From Burkholderia guangdongensis (GTDB lineage Bacteria; Pseudomonadota; Gammaproteobacteria; Burkholderiales; Burkholderiaceae): a stretch of 64,000 nt of DNA. Each line of letters opens with the position of its first letter. The first letter of the stretch is position 1. The notes beneath the pieces were generated by a model. That model was not told the DNA's origin and ran no database searches. It saw only the letters and a list, made by a program, of their open reading frames with translations. A program made the translations under genes and the position numbers. Of this stretch, positions 1 through 8,279 are shown in pieces. The DNA is taken from the NCBI RefSeq assembly GCF_013403875.1, contig NZ_JACBNX010000013.1:1-64000 (forward strand). The letters are read 5' to 3'.

Positions 1-142
1 ATGAGGTGCGAGTCAGCGGATTTCATACGGGCCCGCAGCGGCACGACCGCCTGCAACAAGGCCGGATATAGAGCTGCAGCCCATCCTGTCTGTCGGAACA
101 CACGAAAACTGTTGCAAACGGGACGCGTTCATATAGAGAATC

Positions 143-931
143 ATGTCGAATGCCGAACCGAAACGCGTGCGCGTGCCGTCGCCGATCGACAGGCAGGCGC
201 TCGCGATCGACGTGCGCCGCGAGCTGGAGATGCCCGCGCGGCGCCTGTTCAACCGCCGGATCCTGACGCTCGGCGGCCTCGCGATGCTGAGCGGCTGCAC
301 GCTGTCGGACGACTCGTCGGTCGAGCATTTTCTCGAGAAGGTGTCGCGGATGAACGACCGCGTGCAGGCGTGGCTGTTCAGCGGCGCGCGGCTCGCGCCG
401 ACCTACACGGAAAGCGATCTGACGCGGCCGTTTCCGTTCAACGCGTACTACGGGATCGAAGACGTGCCGCACGTCGACGCGTCGACGTACCGGCTCGCGG
501 TGTCGGGCCTCGTGACCGGCAAGCGGAGCTGGACGCTCGACGAGCTATATGCGTTGCCGCACGCGGAGCAGATCACGCGGCACATCTGCGTCGAAGGGTG
601 GAGCGCGATCGGCCGCTGGGGCGGCACGCCGTTCGGCGCGTTCCTGCGGCGCGTCGGCGCGGACACGAGCGCGAAGTACGTCGGCTTCAAGTGCGCGGAC
701 GACTACTACGAGAGCATCGACATGCCGACCGCGCTGCATCCGCAGACGCTGCTCGCGTTCGAATACGACGGCCGGCGGCTGCCGCCCGAGTTCGGTTTCC
801 CGATGAAGCTGCGGATGCCGACGAAGCTCGGCTACAAGAACCCGAAGCACATCATGGAGATGTTCGTGACGAACACGTATCCGGGCGGGTACTGGGTCGA
901 TCAGGGGTACAACTGGTTCGGCGGGTCGTGA
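143..931 (+). CDS. molybdopterin-dependent oxidoreductase, MsrP/YedY-like (sulfite oxidase fold)
   Basis: The protein is 262 aa and should bind a molybdopterin cofactor in the periplasm. The segment HICVEGWSAIGRWGG places the candidate Mo-ligand cysteine at about residue 149, and the pocket residues that follow (GTPFGAFL, KYVGFKCADDYYES) match the sulfite-oxidase catalytic domain. Near the N-terminus ARRLFNRRILTLGG resembles a twin-arginine signal, followed by a lipobox-like LSGC with Cys52. An ATG at 230 would put this signal at the extreme N-terminus and is a reasonable alternative start. Family members repair oxidised methionines or reduce S/N-oxides. No membrane haem partner (MsrQ) is in view, although one could lie beyond the left edge. 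The fold call is firm; the substrate is unknown. Confidence 0.85.
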   Translation: MSNAEPKRVRVPSPIDRQALAIDVRRELEMPARRLFNRRILTLGGLAMLSGCTLSDDSSVEHFLEKVSRMNDRVQAWLFSGARLAPTYTESDLTRPFPFNAYYGIEDVPHVDASTYRLAVSGLVTGKRSWTLDELYALPHAEQITRHICVEGWSAIGRWGGTPFGAFLRRVGADTSAKYVGFKCADDYYESIDMPTALHPQTLLAFEYDGRRLPPEFGFPMKLRMPTKLGYKNPKHIMEMFVTNTYPGGYWVDQGYNWFGGS

Positions 932-952
932 CGGGCAGGGTCCTGACAGGCG

Positions 953-1234
953 TCACGTCGATTCCGTTACACGCAATTCGACGTGCAGGCCGGCCGCCGC
1001 CGCCATGTTGACGAGGGCGTCGAGACCGAACAGATTGATCTTTCCGCGCATCAGATCGGACACGCGCGGCTGCGTGACGCCGAAGAGCACCGCGGCCTGC
1101 GCCTGACTCATCTCCATCCGCGTGATGTGATGCTTGAGCGCCATCATCAACTCGGAGCGCAGCTTCATGTTCTCGGCTTCGGCCGGCGTATCCTCGATTG
1201 CGTCCCAGACGCTCGAATAGCGTTGCTTGGTCAT
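953..1234 (-). CDS. XRE-family antitoxin, HigA-like
   Basis: A 93-aa protein with a helix-turn-helix of the XRE type at about residues 35-80 (MSQAQAAVLFGVTQPRVSDLMRGKINLF). The start overlaps the stop of the upstream toxin gene by 4 bases (ATGA), so the two are translationally coupled in toxin-first order, as in higBA systems. By analogy with the family it should bind and neutralise the toxin and, with it, repress its own promoter. A palindrome suited to that lies just upstream of the toxin start (1579-1594). Assignment to the family is strong; activity is inferred. Confidence 0.88.
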   Translation of the reverse strand: MTKQRYSSVWDAIEDTPAEAENMKLRSELMMALKHHITRMEMSQAQAAVLFGVTQPRVSDLMRGKINLFGLDALVNMAAAAGLHVELRVTEST

Positions 1235-1569
1235 TGCCCCTGCTCCTTCAGTACGTCGCGGTAACGCTTGGCGGCCAGATCGATGTCGGCTTTGCTCGTC
1301 TTGGGCGATTTTTTCTGGAAGCAGTGAAGGACGTACACCACGTCAGCCAGTTTCGCCAGATAAATAATCCGGAACGCACCGCTGGCATCCCGGATGCGGA
1401 TCTCGCGCACGCCGCGCCCAACCGTGTTCATCGGTTTCCAGTCGTCGGGCGCCTGGCCGCGCTGCACCTGATCGAGCTGGTGGCCCGCCTCGCGACGGGC
1501 AGCCAATGGAAAGGCGCGGAGATCATCGAGGGCGCTGCCACGGAATTCGACGGGCTTGAGATCGAGCAT
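1231..1569 (-). CDS. RelE/HigB-like toxin (phage Gp49-like family)
   Basis: A 112-aa protein starting MLDLKPVEFRGSALDDLRAF. It has the Gp49/HigB-type layout: an N-terminal helical part, then a beta-sheet core with GVREIRIRDASGAFRIIYLAK and VYVLHCFQKKSPKTSK, followed by a terminal helix rich in K and R. Family members are ribosome-dependent mRNA interferases. A longer frame runs upstream, but the ATG at 1569 gives the usual family length and leaves the operator palindrome outside the gene. The gene is the first of a two-gene operon with the XRE antitoxin, overlapping by 4 bp. The specific mRNA target cannot be read from sequence. Confidence 0.87.
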   Translation of the reverse strand: MLDLKPVEFRGSALDDLRAFPLAARREAGHQLDQVQRGQAPDDWKPMNTVGRGVREIRIRDASGAFRIIYLAKLADVVYVLHCFQKKSPKTSKADIDLAAKRYRDVLKEQGQ

Positions 1570-1578
1570 GTCGAGATT

Positions 1579-1594
1579 ATACAAAATATTGTAT
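1579..1594. promoter_or_regulatory. candidate autoregulatory operator of the toxin-antitoxin operon
   Basis: An inverted repeat ATACAA-AATA-TTGTAT (6 bp arms, 4 bp spacer) lies 10 bp upstream of the toxin ATG. It is AT-rich against a GC-rich background, the usual appearance of an operator bound by an antitoxin HTH dimer. Confidence 0.55.
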
Positions 1595-1976
1595 GGGATG
1601 TGGTGCCTGCGTTTTCTGGCGGTCGACCGTGATCGACGGGGTGTGGCGACCGCTTCGAACAAGCACGACGCGCGGTTGAACAGGCCCGGCATGTCGCGCC
1701 GAAACATCACCCGCTATCCTTTCAGCCAACGCTCGCATTCCCTTTCGATTCCTTAATGCATAATGCCGTGCGTGCCCGACCGTAATGGTTGCACACGCAT
1801 GCGCTTGCCGTTTGCGCGCTTTCATTCGCGCTTTTCATCCGCGCTTTTTCCGTTTCCGTCGCCGTTAGCCTCGTGATGCCGTTCCGCACGCTCCCGTCAG
1901 CCGCTTTGGTCCCGTTCTGGCCGCCCGCCGGTTTTTCCGGCGCTCTTCTCCGGGGCACGCGCCGCGCCGCGCGGGC
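1595..1976. other. intergenic region with short repeats
   Basis: No gene is supported between the toxin promoter and the DMT transporter. The stretch contains three imperfect copies of GCGCTTTTCATCC (1816-1827, 1828-1840, 1841-1851) and must hold the divergent promoters of the toxin operon and probably of the transporter. No convincing -35/-10 pair was found. Confidence 0.5.
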
Positions 1977-2921
1977 ATGACGATGACGCCGTCCGACCGT
2001 CGCCCCGATTCCCCCGCCCGCCATCCGTTCCGGTTTCCGCAAAGCCGCGGCGGGCGTGTCGCGCTCGCGCTCGCGTTCATCTACGTCGTCTGGGGTTCGA
2101 CCTATCTCGGGCTGCACGTCGCGCTCGAGTCGTTCCCGCCGCTGCTGCTGTCCGGGCTGCGCAACCTGTTCGGCGGCATCGGCCTCGCGGCGTTCGCGCT
2201 GCGCCGCCGACAGCCCGTGTGGCCGACGATGGTCGAAGTGCGCAACGCGGCGATCGTCGGGACGATGCTCGTCGCGCTGTCGTCCGGGATGATCGCGCTC
2301 GGGATGCGCACCGTCAGCAGCGGCTCGGCCGCGGTGATGGTCGCGACCGTTCCGCTGTTCTCGACCGTGATTGCCGCGGTCGCCGGGCGCCCGGTCACCA
2401 AAGGCGAGTGGGCGGCCGTCGCGCTCGGGATGGTCGGCATCGTCGTGCTGAATTCGGGCGGCGCCGCGGTCACGCATTCGGTGCTCGGCACCATCGCGGT
2501 GCTCGTCGGCTCGCTGTTCTGGGCCGGCGGCGCGCATCTCGCGACGCGCCTCGCGCTGCCGTCCGACCTGTTCCTGTCGACCGCGCTGCAGATCGGGCTC
2601 GGCGGTTTGCTGTCGACGCTCGCGGCGGTCGTGCTCGGCGAGCGCATCGACCATCTCGCGGTGCTGCCGGTGATCGCGTCCGTCTATCTGATGCTGTTCT
2701 GCACGATGGCCGGCTACGTCGCGTACGGCTATCTGATTCGCCACACGAGCCCGATCATCTCGAGCAGTTGCATGTACGTGAATCCGATCGTCGCGGTCGC
2801 GCTCGGCGCGCTGCTGCTCGGCGAGCCGGTCACGATGTCGACCGTCGTCGCGACCGTCGCGATCCTCGGCAGCGTCGGGCTGTCGTTCGCGTTCGATCCG
2901 GCGCGTCGCGGTGGGTCGTAG
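1977..2921 (+). CDS. EamA/DMT-family transporter, YedA/RhaT-like
   Basis: A 314-aa inner-membrane protein with about ten hydrophobic segments arranged as two EamA repeats (about residues 25-155 and 165-305). The opening segment FIYVVWGSTYLGLHVAL, with its WGST/YL signature, and the later VYLMLFCTMAGYVAYGY and NPIVAVALGALLLGEPV are typical of drug/metabolite exporters. Substrates in this superfamily range from amino acids to nucleosides and cannot be predicted here. No clear Shine-Dalgarno precedes the start, and the ATG at 1983 is a near-equivalent alternative. The gene converges on the MFS gene at 3040-4248. Confidence 0.88.
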   Translation: MTMTPSDRRPDSPARHPFRFPQSRGGRVALALAFIYVVWGSTYLGLHVALESFPPLLLSGLRNLFGGIGLAAFALRRRQPVWPTMVEVRNAAIVGTMLVALSSGMIALGMRTVSSGSAAVMVATVPLFSTVIAAVAGRPVTKGEWAAVALGMVGIVVLNSGGAAVTHSVLGTIAVLVGSLFWAGGAHLATRLALPSDLFLSTALQIGLGGLLSTLAAVVLGERIDHLAVLPVIASVYLMLFCTMAGYVAYGYLIRHTSPIISSSCMYVNPIVAVALGALLLGEPVTMSTVVATVAILGSVGLSFAFDPARRGGS

Positions 2922-2940
2922 CGGGTTGAGCCCGTCGTGG

Positions 2941-2990
2941 CGGTCGATGGCGGTCGGTAGCGGTCGGTAGCGGGCCGTAGCGGTTCGCGG
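2941..2990. repeat. 10-bp tandem repeat, 5 copies
   Basis: Five head-to-tail 10-mers CGGTCGATGG, CGGTCGGTAG, CGGTCGGTAG, CGGGCCGTAG, CGGTTCGCGG start 20 bp after the transporter stop codon. The array runs directly into the 37-bp repeat that follows. Confidence 0.85.
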
Positions 2991-3067
2991 TGGAGCACCC
3001 GCTCAGCCACGCGCGTGGCTGCCGCGGTGGAGCACCCGCTCAGCCACGCGCGTGGCTGCCGCGGTGG
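2986..3067. repeat. 37-bp tandem duplication carrying an 18-bp perfect palindrome
   Basis: Two exact 37-bp copies (2986-3022 and 3023-3059) are followed by the first 8 bases of a third. Each copy contains the perfect palindrome CAGCCACGCGCGTGGCTG (3004-3021, 3041-3058). The stop codon and last codons of the minus-strand MFS gene lie in the second copy, so the unit duplicated the gene's own 3' end. The palindromes could act as a bidirectional terminator, but no T-tract follows them. Confidence 0.9.
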
Positions 3068-4248
3068 TGGGACCAGCCGGCGAGCGCGGCGAACAGCAGC
3101 CCGGCCGCGCACATCCCGTGCCAGCCGGCGATGCGCCACGCGGCGACGCCGACCGACGAGCCGAGCGCGCCGCCGATGAAATAACAGACCATGAACACCG
3201 TGTTCACGCGGCTGCGCGCGTCGGGCTTCAGCGCGTAGATTCGCGACTGGTTCGAGATCTGTGCGGTCTGCACGCCGACGTCGAGCACGATCACGCCGAC
3301 GACGAGCCCGCCGAGGCTCGTACCCGACAGCACGAAGATCGCGAACGCGAGCGCGACGAGCGCGATCGCGATCGAGATGATCGTGCGCGGGCCGCGCCGG
3401 TCGGCGAAGCGTCCCGCATACGGCGCGGCGAGCGCGCCGGCCGCGCCGACGATCCCGAACAGCCCCGCCGCCTGCGGTCCGAGATGGAACGGCGCGCCGG
3501 CGAGCAGCAGCGTCAGCACCGGCCAGAACGCGCTGAACGCCGCGAAGATCGCGGCGCCCGTCGCGGATGCCTCGCGCAGCCCGCGCAGCTCCACCACGAG
3601 ATGCCAGATCGATGCGAGCAGCTTGCCGTACGGCAGCGTCGACGTCGGCGTGCTGCGCGGCAGCCGCACCGCGACGAGGGCCGCGAGCGCGACGAGCGAC
3701 GCGACCGACGCGCCGAACACCGCGCGCCAGCCGAAGTATTCGGCGACGAAGCCGGCCGCGGTGCGCGCGAGCAGGATACCCAGCAACAGGCCACTCATCA
3801 CGGTGCCGACCGCGTGGCCGCGCTCGGCGGGCGGCGCGATCTCGGCCGCGAACGGCACCGCTTGCTGCGCGATCGTCGCGAGCACGCCGATCGCAAGGCT
3901 CGCGACCGCGAGCACGGCGAGCGACGATGCGCTCGCGGCCGCGATCAGCGCGACCGACAGGCCCGCGATCTGCAGCAGGATCAGCAGGCGCCGGTCGAAG
4001 CGGTCGCCGAGCGGCGCGAGCACGAGCATCCCGGTCGCGTAGCCGAGCTGCGTCGCGGTCGGCACCGCGCCGATCCACGATGCCTGCGACGGAAACGATG
4101 CGCGGAAGCTGTCGAGCAGCGGCTGGTTGTAGTAGATGTTCGCGACCGACACGCCCGCGATCGTCGCGAGCAGCAGCAACAGGCCGCGCGAATAATGGGT
4201 CGACGCGGCGTCGGGGGCGGGGCGATCGGCGCTCGGTGAGGCGGACAT
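3040..4248 (-). CDS. MFS transporter, YnfM/AraJ-type exporter
   Basis: A 402-aa protein with about twelve membrane segments. It opens after a polar tail with GVSVANIYYNQPLL, a signature of this MFS branch, and carries the motif-A element PLGDRFDRRLL in the loop between segments 2 and 3; a related element, GRFADRRGPR, follows in the second half. The branch contains drug and sugar efflux pumps; no substrate can be assigned. The start lies 9 bases after the stop of the metallophosphoesterase gene, so the two are probably cotranscribed. The last residues (HRGSHARG) are encoded inside the 37-bp tandem repeat. Confidence 0.88.
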   Translation of the reverse strand: MSASPSADRPAPDAASTHYSRGLLLLLATIAGVSVANIYYNQPLLDSFRASFPSQASWIGAVPTATQLGYATGMLVLAPLGDRFDRRLLILLQIAGLSVALIAAASASSLAVLAVASLAIGVLATIAQQAVPFAAEIAPPAERGHAVGTVMSGLLLGILLARTAAGFVAEYFGWRAVFGASVASLVALAALVAVRLPRSTPTSTLPYGKLLASIWHLVVELRGLREASATGAAIFAAFSAFWPVLTLLLAGAPFHLGPQAAGLFGIVGAAGALAAPYAGRFADRRGPRTIISIAIALVALAFAIFVLSGTSLGGLVVGVIVLDVGVQTAQISNQSRIYALKPDARSRVNTVFMVCYFIGGALGSSVGVAAWRIAGWHGMCAAGLLFAALAGWSHHRGSHARG

Positions 4249-4257
4249 GGCGGCCGG

Positions 4258-5082
4258 TCAGTCGATCAGCGTGCCGTTCGGTTCGAAGAACGGATGCGGC
4301 CCCTCGAATTCGTCGACATACACGTGGTGCGACGCGAGCCCGTCTTCGCGCGTATAGCGATGCACGGCGAACGCGGGCGGCTCGAAGCGGAACGCGGCCG
4401 GCGCGTCTTCGCGCAGATCGAACGCGACCTGATGCGCGGGCGCCGGCACCGCCATCGCGATCGTGCCGCCGAAGCGCGTGAGCATCGTCCGGTGCACGTG
4501 GCCGCACAGCACGCGCTCGACGTTCGGATAGCGGCGCAGCAGCGCGTCGAGCTTCGCGGCGGCGTCGGGCGCGAGCCGCAGTGCGTCCATGTGGGCGATG
4601 CCGGACACGAACGGCGGATGATGGAGCGCGACGAGCACCGGGCGGTCGCGAGCCGCGTCGAGCTGCCCGGCGAGCCACGCGAGCCGCGCGTCGCACAGGT
4701 CGCCGGCGCTCGCGCCCGGCACCTGCGAATCGAGCGCGAGCACGCGCAGCGGGCCGAGATCGAGCGCGTACTGGACGAACTCGCCGTCCTGCAATTCCGC
4801 GCGATCGGCGAACACGCGGCGCAGCGCCGCGCGGTCGTCGTGATTGCCGATCAGCAGGTAGTACGGCATCTCGAGCGGCGCGAGCAGGTCGCGCAGATGC
4901 CGGTATTCGTCATCGTGCCCGAAATCGGTCAGGTCGCCGGTGATCAGCACAGCGTCCGGGCGCGGCGCGAGCGCGTTGAGCTTTGCGACGCAGCGCACGA
5001 GCGCCGACGCGGTATCGACGAACTGGTACGCGAGCTGGCCTTCGCGCTTGATGTGAAGATCGCTGATGTGGGCGAGCAGCAT
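4258..5082 (-). CDS. metallophosphoesterase, CpdA-like phosphodiesterase
   Basis: A 274-aa cytoplasmic enzyme with the complete dimetal signature in order: DLH at residues 8-10, GDLTD, GNHDD, ALHHPP and GHVHR. This is the class III cyclic-nucleotide phosphodiesterase/calcineurin-like layout, whose members hydrolyse cAMP or other phosphodiesters, including glycerophosphodiesters. A purine-rich sequence (GAGGAA) precedes the ATG. The gene is first in an apparent two-gene operon with the MFS exporter. The substrate is not predictable; cAMP is only one possibility. Confidence 0.88.
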   Translation of the reverse strand: MLLAHISDLHIKREGQLAYQFVDTASALVRCVAKLNALAPRPDAVLITGDLTDFGHDDEYRHLRDLLAPLEMPYYLLIGNHDDRAALRRVFADRAELQDGEFVQYALDLGPLRVLALDSQVPGASAGDLCDARLAWLAGQLDAARDRPVLVALHHPPFVSGIAHMDALRLAPDAAAKLDALLRRYPNVERVLCGHVHRTMLTRFGGTIAMAVPAPAHQVAFDLREDAPAAFRFEPPAFAVHRYTREDGLASHHVYVDEFEGPHPFFEPNGTLID

Positions 5083-5155
5083 CGGAGGTTCCTCGGATCG
5101 GTCGGTTGTCGGTGATCGGTGCGTCGGCGGCGCGCTTCGCGGGCGCTCATGGTTG

Positions 5156-5878
5156 TCAGTTTGCCACTTCGCCGGCGCCGTGGGTTCGGCTGTCCATCAT
5201 CTCGACCTGGATGTCCGCGGGTGGCGCGATCGTCGCGCCGTCGCGCACGCTGTGCGGCAGGATCAGCGCGGCATCGGCGGGCCGCGCGCCGTCGATCCGC
5301 TCGACGAGGCGCCGCCACGCGTGGCGGCCGATGTCGCGGTTCGGCGTCGCGACGCTCGCGAGCGACGGCGCGAGCAGCTCGCCGATCGCAAGGCCGTCGA
5401 AGCCGAGCACCGACAGGTCGCCCGGCACGGAGAAGCCCGCGCGTGCGAGCCCGCGCATCACGACCATCGCGAGCAGGTCGTTGCTGCAGAAGAGCGCGGT
5501 CGGACGCGTCGCGGCGGCGCTCAGGTGGGCCAGCACCGCGTCGGGCAGCTCGCGCGCGTTGAAGCCGACTTCGACGGGCGGCAGCGGCGCGAGCCCGGCT
5601 TCGTCGAGCGCCTGTGCGTAGCCGAGATGCCGCAGCCGCGCGCGGTCCGACGCCGCGAGCGAACCGGCGAGCATCCGCACGCGCCGGTGGCCGCGCGCGA
5701 TCAGCGCGCATACACCGTCGTACGCGGCACGCCGGTTGTCGATCGACACCGACGGGCGATGCGGCGTGTCGTTGTGCATCAGCACGTAGCGCGGCCCGTC
5801 GCGGTCGAGCGCGTCGAGCGCGTCGAGGAGCGGATGCGCTTCGGCGTCGGCGACCGTCAGGATGAACGGCGCGAAAGC
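5156..5878 (-). pseudogene. LacI-family regulator fragment, 5'-truncated
   Basis: The frame reads as the C-terminal two thirds of a LacI-type sugar-binding domain: PFILTVADAEAHPLL at the upstream edge, then SVSIDNRRAAYDGV, GHRRVRMLAG, PTALFCSNDLLAMVV and LSVLGFDGLAIGELL. Family members are about 330-350 aa and begin with a DNA-binding helix-turn-helix. Here the N-terminal HTH, hinge and first subdomain are missing. Similarity stops within about 15 bp of the stop codon of the neighbouring lipoprotein gene (5892). Translation could restart at the ATG at 5785 (209 aa), but the product could not bind DNA through a LacI headpiece. I treat it as a remnant left by a deletion or insertion. Confidence 0.72.
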
Positions 5879-5891
5879 GCGTACGCGACGA

Positions 5892-7004
5892 TCAGAGCGC
5901 GACGAACAGCACGCCGTGCGGATCCTGCAGCGCCGACGCGTTGCCGATGCTGGTCGCGACCGGCGTCAGATGGCCGGTCGTCGTGTCGAGCTTCATCACC
6001 TGACCTTGTCCCGCGCTGTACGCGTCGCCTGGATTGAACGGCGCATCGACGCGGTACGTCGTGTTGCTCGCGTCGGTGAACAGCATGAAGGTCTTGCCCT
6101 GCGGCCCCGGCGATGGTACCCAGCGCGTGTCGTCGACCGGATAGACCGGGCCGTCCTTGTCGTTGAACAGCGTCAGCGTCAGCACATTGACCGACTGGCT
6201 CGGGCCGGGGTTGTGGACGAACACGAGCTTGCCGTCAGCCTGGCTGTCGAGCACGAGATCGCCGGCGGTATCGATCGCTTCGGAATCGGGGTCTGTCAGG
6301 CTCAGCGTGACGGCCTGGTTGTAAGTCGGATTCGGCGAGCCGCCGACCGATGGCGTGATGTCAGTCGCCTGCGCGTTGCCCGCGAGTACCGGCGCGACGT
6401 CGAACGTCGTTCCGTTCGGATTGAGCGTCAGCGACACGATGGTCGGCGCGACGCCCGGCGTCGTCGGGTTCGACGCGCTCACGTAGAGCACGCCGTTGAT
6501 CAACTGCATGTCGTCGAAGCCGCCGCCGTGTGCGGTCGGGTTGACGGTCGGCGTATAGGTCTTCTGCGTGCCGGACGCGAGATCGATGATCGTCAGCTCG
6601 GGATTGCCGTCCTCGTTGGCCATCGCCCATAGCGTATTCGTGTCGGTGCGCGCGAGCAGTCCATCGACGTGGCCCGGCACGGTGTACGACTTGAGCACGT
6701 TGGCGCTCAGGTCGTACTGCACGATGTCGTTGGTCAGCCCGGGCACGGAGCCGTCCTTGACGTCGCCGGCCTTCTGGTAGCCGATGAACACGGTGTCGTT
6801 GAACCGGACGATCGAGTCGGGCTTGTCGTTCGCCGTCGGCGCTTTCGCGAACACCGACAGCGAATAGCCGGCCGCGGTCGCGGTGTTCGGCACGGCGGCG
6901 GTGCTGTTCGGCGCGACGCCGGGCGTCGCGGACGGGCCGTCTCCGCCGCAGGCGGCGAGCGCGGCGGTCGCCGACAGCGCGATGAGAAAAAGCTTTCCGT
7001 TCAT
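5892..7004 (-). CDS. putative lipoprotein with beta-propeller-like repeats, unknown function
   Basis: A 370-aa secreted protein. The N-terminus is a lipoprotein signal ending ALAAC with the lipidated cysteine at residue 19, followed by a low-complexity G/P/T/A linker to about residue 45. The body repeats short units of the type IVQYDLSANVLKSYTVPG, LTIIDLASGTQKTYTP and VMKLDTTTGHLTPVATS, the spacing expected of a YVTN/NHL-like propeller. No enzymatic motif was recognised. The base composition is milder than that of its neighbours. The 3' end abuts a decapitated LacI gene, which hints that the gene arrived by recombination. Function unknown; an outer-membrane or periplasmic location is inferred. 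Confidence 0.75.
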   Translation of the reverse strand: MNGKLFLIALSATAALAACGGDGPSATPGVAPNSTAAVPNTATAAGYSLSVFAKAPTANDKPDSIVRFNDTVFIGYQKAGDVKDGSVPGLTNDIVQYDLSANVLKSYTVPGHVDGLLARTDTNTLWAMANEDGNPELTIIDLASGTQKTYTPTVNPTAHGGGFDDMQLINGVLYVSASNPTTPGVAPTIVSLTLNPNGTTFDVAPVLAGNAQATDITPSVGGSPNPTYNQAVTLSLTDPDSEAIDTAGDLVLDSQADGKLVFVHNPGPSQSVNVLTLTLFNDKDGPVYPVDDTRWVPSPGPQGKTFMLFTDASNTTYRVDAPFNPGDAYSAGQGQVMKLDTTTGHLTPVATSIGNASALQDPHGVLFVAL

Positions 7005-7153
7005 TAGGCTTCCTGATGGATTGGTATGAGTAATCTGGTATTTCCGGATGCCGATCGACGTTTATCGAGAAGCGACGCGAGCGTATTCTTGAAATATTTC
7101 GTAATCATGTCGCCTGGGAACGACGGCGCGAATTCCCGCGTTTTGCGAAGCGT

Positions 7154-7183
7154 AAAAAAAACCGACCGGCGCGAACCGGTCGG
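7154..7183 (-). terminator. Rho-independent terminator of the methyltransferase gene
   Basis: On the minus strand the sequence is CCGACCGG-TTCGCG-CCGGTCGG followed by eight T. It lies about 50 bp past the stop codon of the 7235-8044 gene. Confidence 0.85.
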
Positions 7184-7234
7184 CAAACGAGTTCCGGCCT
7201 ATACGAGGCGGTGCGGCCGGGACCCGGGCACAAC

Positions 7235-8044
7235 CTAGTCGGTTTTTTCGGCGATCACGGTCAGGTGCGGGCGGCCCGGCAGGCCGCGCGCGGAATGCAC
7301 GCGGAAGCCGCGGTCCGTCATCAATTGCCGGATTGCCGGGACCGAGAAGTACCAGAAGCGTCCGGGCGCTTCGAAGCGCCTGGCGTCGCTGCGCGCGCCG
7401 TGCGCGGTTGCGGCAGTCGCGCCGCGCGGCGCGACGAAATACACGCGACCGCGCGGCGCGAGGATCCGCCGGATCTCGTCGATGAATTCGCCCAGGTGCT
7501 GCACGCCATCGAGCACGTGAAAGCCCGCGATCAGGTCGAACTGCCGATCCGCGTAGCGACGGTCGAACAATGCGTCGTCCGGCTGCGCGGGCCGGTCCGG
7601 CAGCGGCTGAGCCCGGGTTGCGCCTGCGCGCTCGATATCGAAGTGGCCGGTGCGCTCGAGCGTGCCCGGCAGGCGGCCTCCGCTGTCGCCGATCACGAGG
7701 AGCCGACGCCGCCCTTGCGCGCAGCGGATGATCCCGCGCGCATGCCACCAGTCCCCGATCGCGCTCGATAGCCGCGCGGACGCGCGTCGTGCGTCGCCGT
7801 CGCCGGTGTCGTCGCCGGTGTCGGCGGTGTCAGCGGCGGTGGCCGGCCCGGTGTGCGCCGGGCGCAGCGTCGCGAGCGTGTCGCCGGACGGCACGAAGCG
7901 CGCGTACACGAATGCGCATTCGGGGCACCGGTCGAAATGCGTGCGGCCGCGCCGGAAGTACGGCACCGCCACGCACCCGCACACCGGGCACGACAGGTTC
8001 AGATAGGCATCGCCCGGGCGGCGGACGTGCTCGGTCAGCCGCAT
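7235..8044 (-). CDS. class I SAM-dependent methyltransferase with N-terminal zinc ribbon
   Basis: About 269 aa. An N-terminal zinc ribbon (CPVCGC at about residue 19 and CPEC at about 40) precedes a methyltransferase domain: LLVIGDSGGRLPGTLE for the SAM loop, FDLIAGFHVLDGVQHLGEFIDEI for motifs II/III, and RGRVYFVAPRG. This architecture is found in enzymes that modify small carriers or glycans; no substrate is evident. I chose the ATG at 8044 because AGGAA precedes it at good spacing. The frame is open upstream to a TTG at 8140 without a ribosome-binding site. The gene is single and is closed by the hairpin at 7154-7183. Confidence 0.8.
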   Translation of the reverse strand: MRLTEHVRRPGDAYLNLSCPVCGCVAVPYFRRGRTHFDRCPECAFVYARFVPSGDTLATLRPAHTGPATAADTADTGDDTGDGDARRASARLSSAIGDWWHARGIIRCAQGRRRLLVIGDSGGRLPGTLERTGHFDIERAGATRAQPLPDRPAQPDDALFDRRYADRQFDLIAGFHVLDGVQHLGEFIDEIRRILAPRGRVYFVAPRGATAATAHGARSDARRFEAPGRFWYFSVPAIRQLMTDRGFRVHSARGLPGRPHLTVIAEKTD

Positions 8045-8279
8045 CGTCTGTTCCTGCATCGTGCGGTCTGCGTGCCGCGCGGCGCGATCGAGTGCGTATT
8101 CATGTCGATGGGACGGATAGGGGTTGAACGTGGCGTGCAACAGCGGGCGGCGGCGGGTGACGACAAAGCCGCATGCCGGTTGCGTCGCCGCTTCGGCATC
8201 GGCTCGGCGGCCGGAACCGCGCGGGCCCGCGACCGCGGTCAGCGTCCGCGCGGTGAGCGGGGCCGGTCGTCGACGGGCG

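Noticed and set aside
1-1011. A long frame on the plus strand covering the molybdopterin oxidoreductase in another phase
   Set aside because: It is arginine-rich and unlike any protein, while the frame at 143-931 carries the conserved Mo-site motifs.
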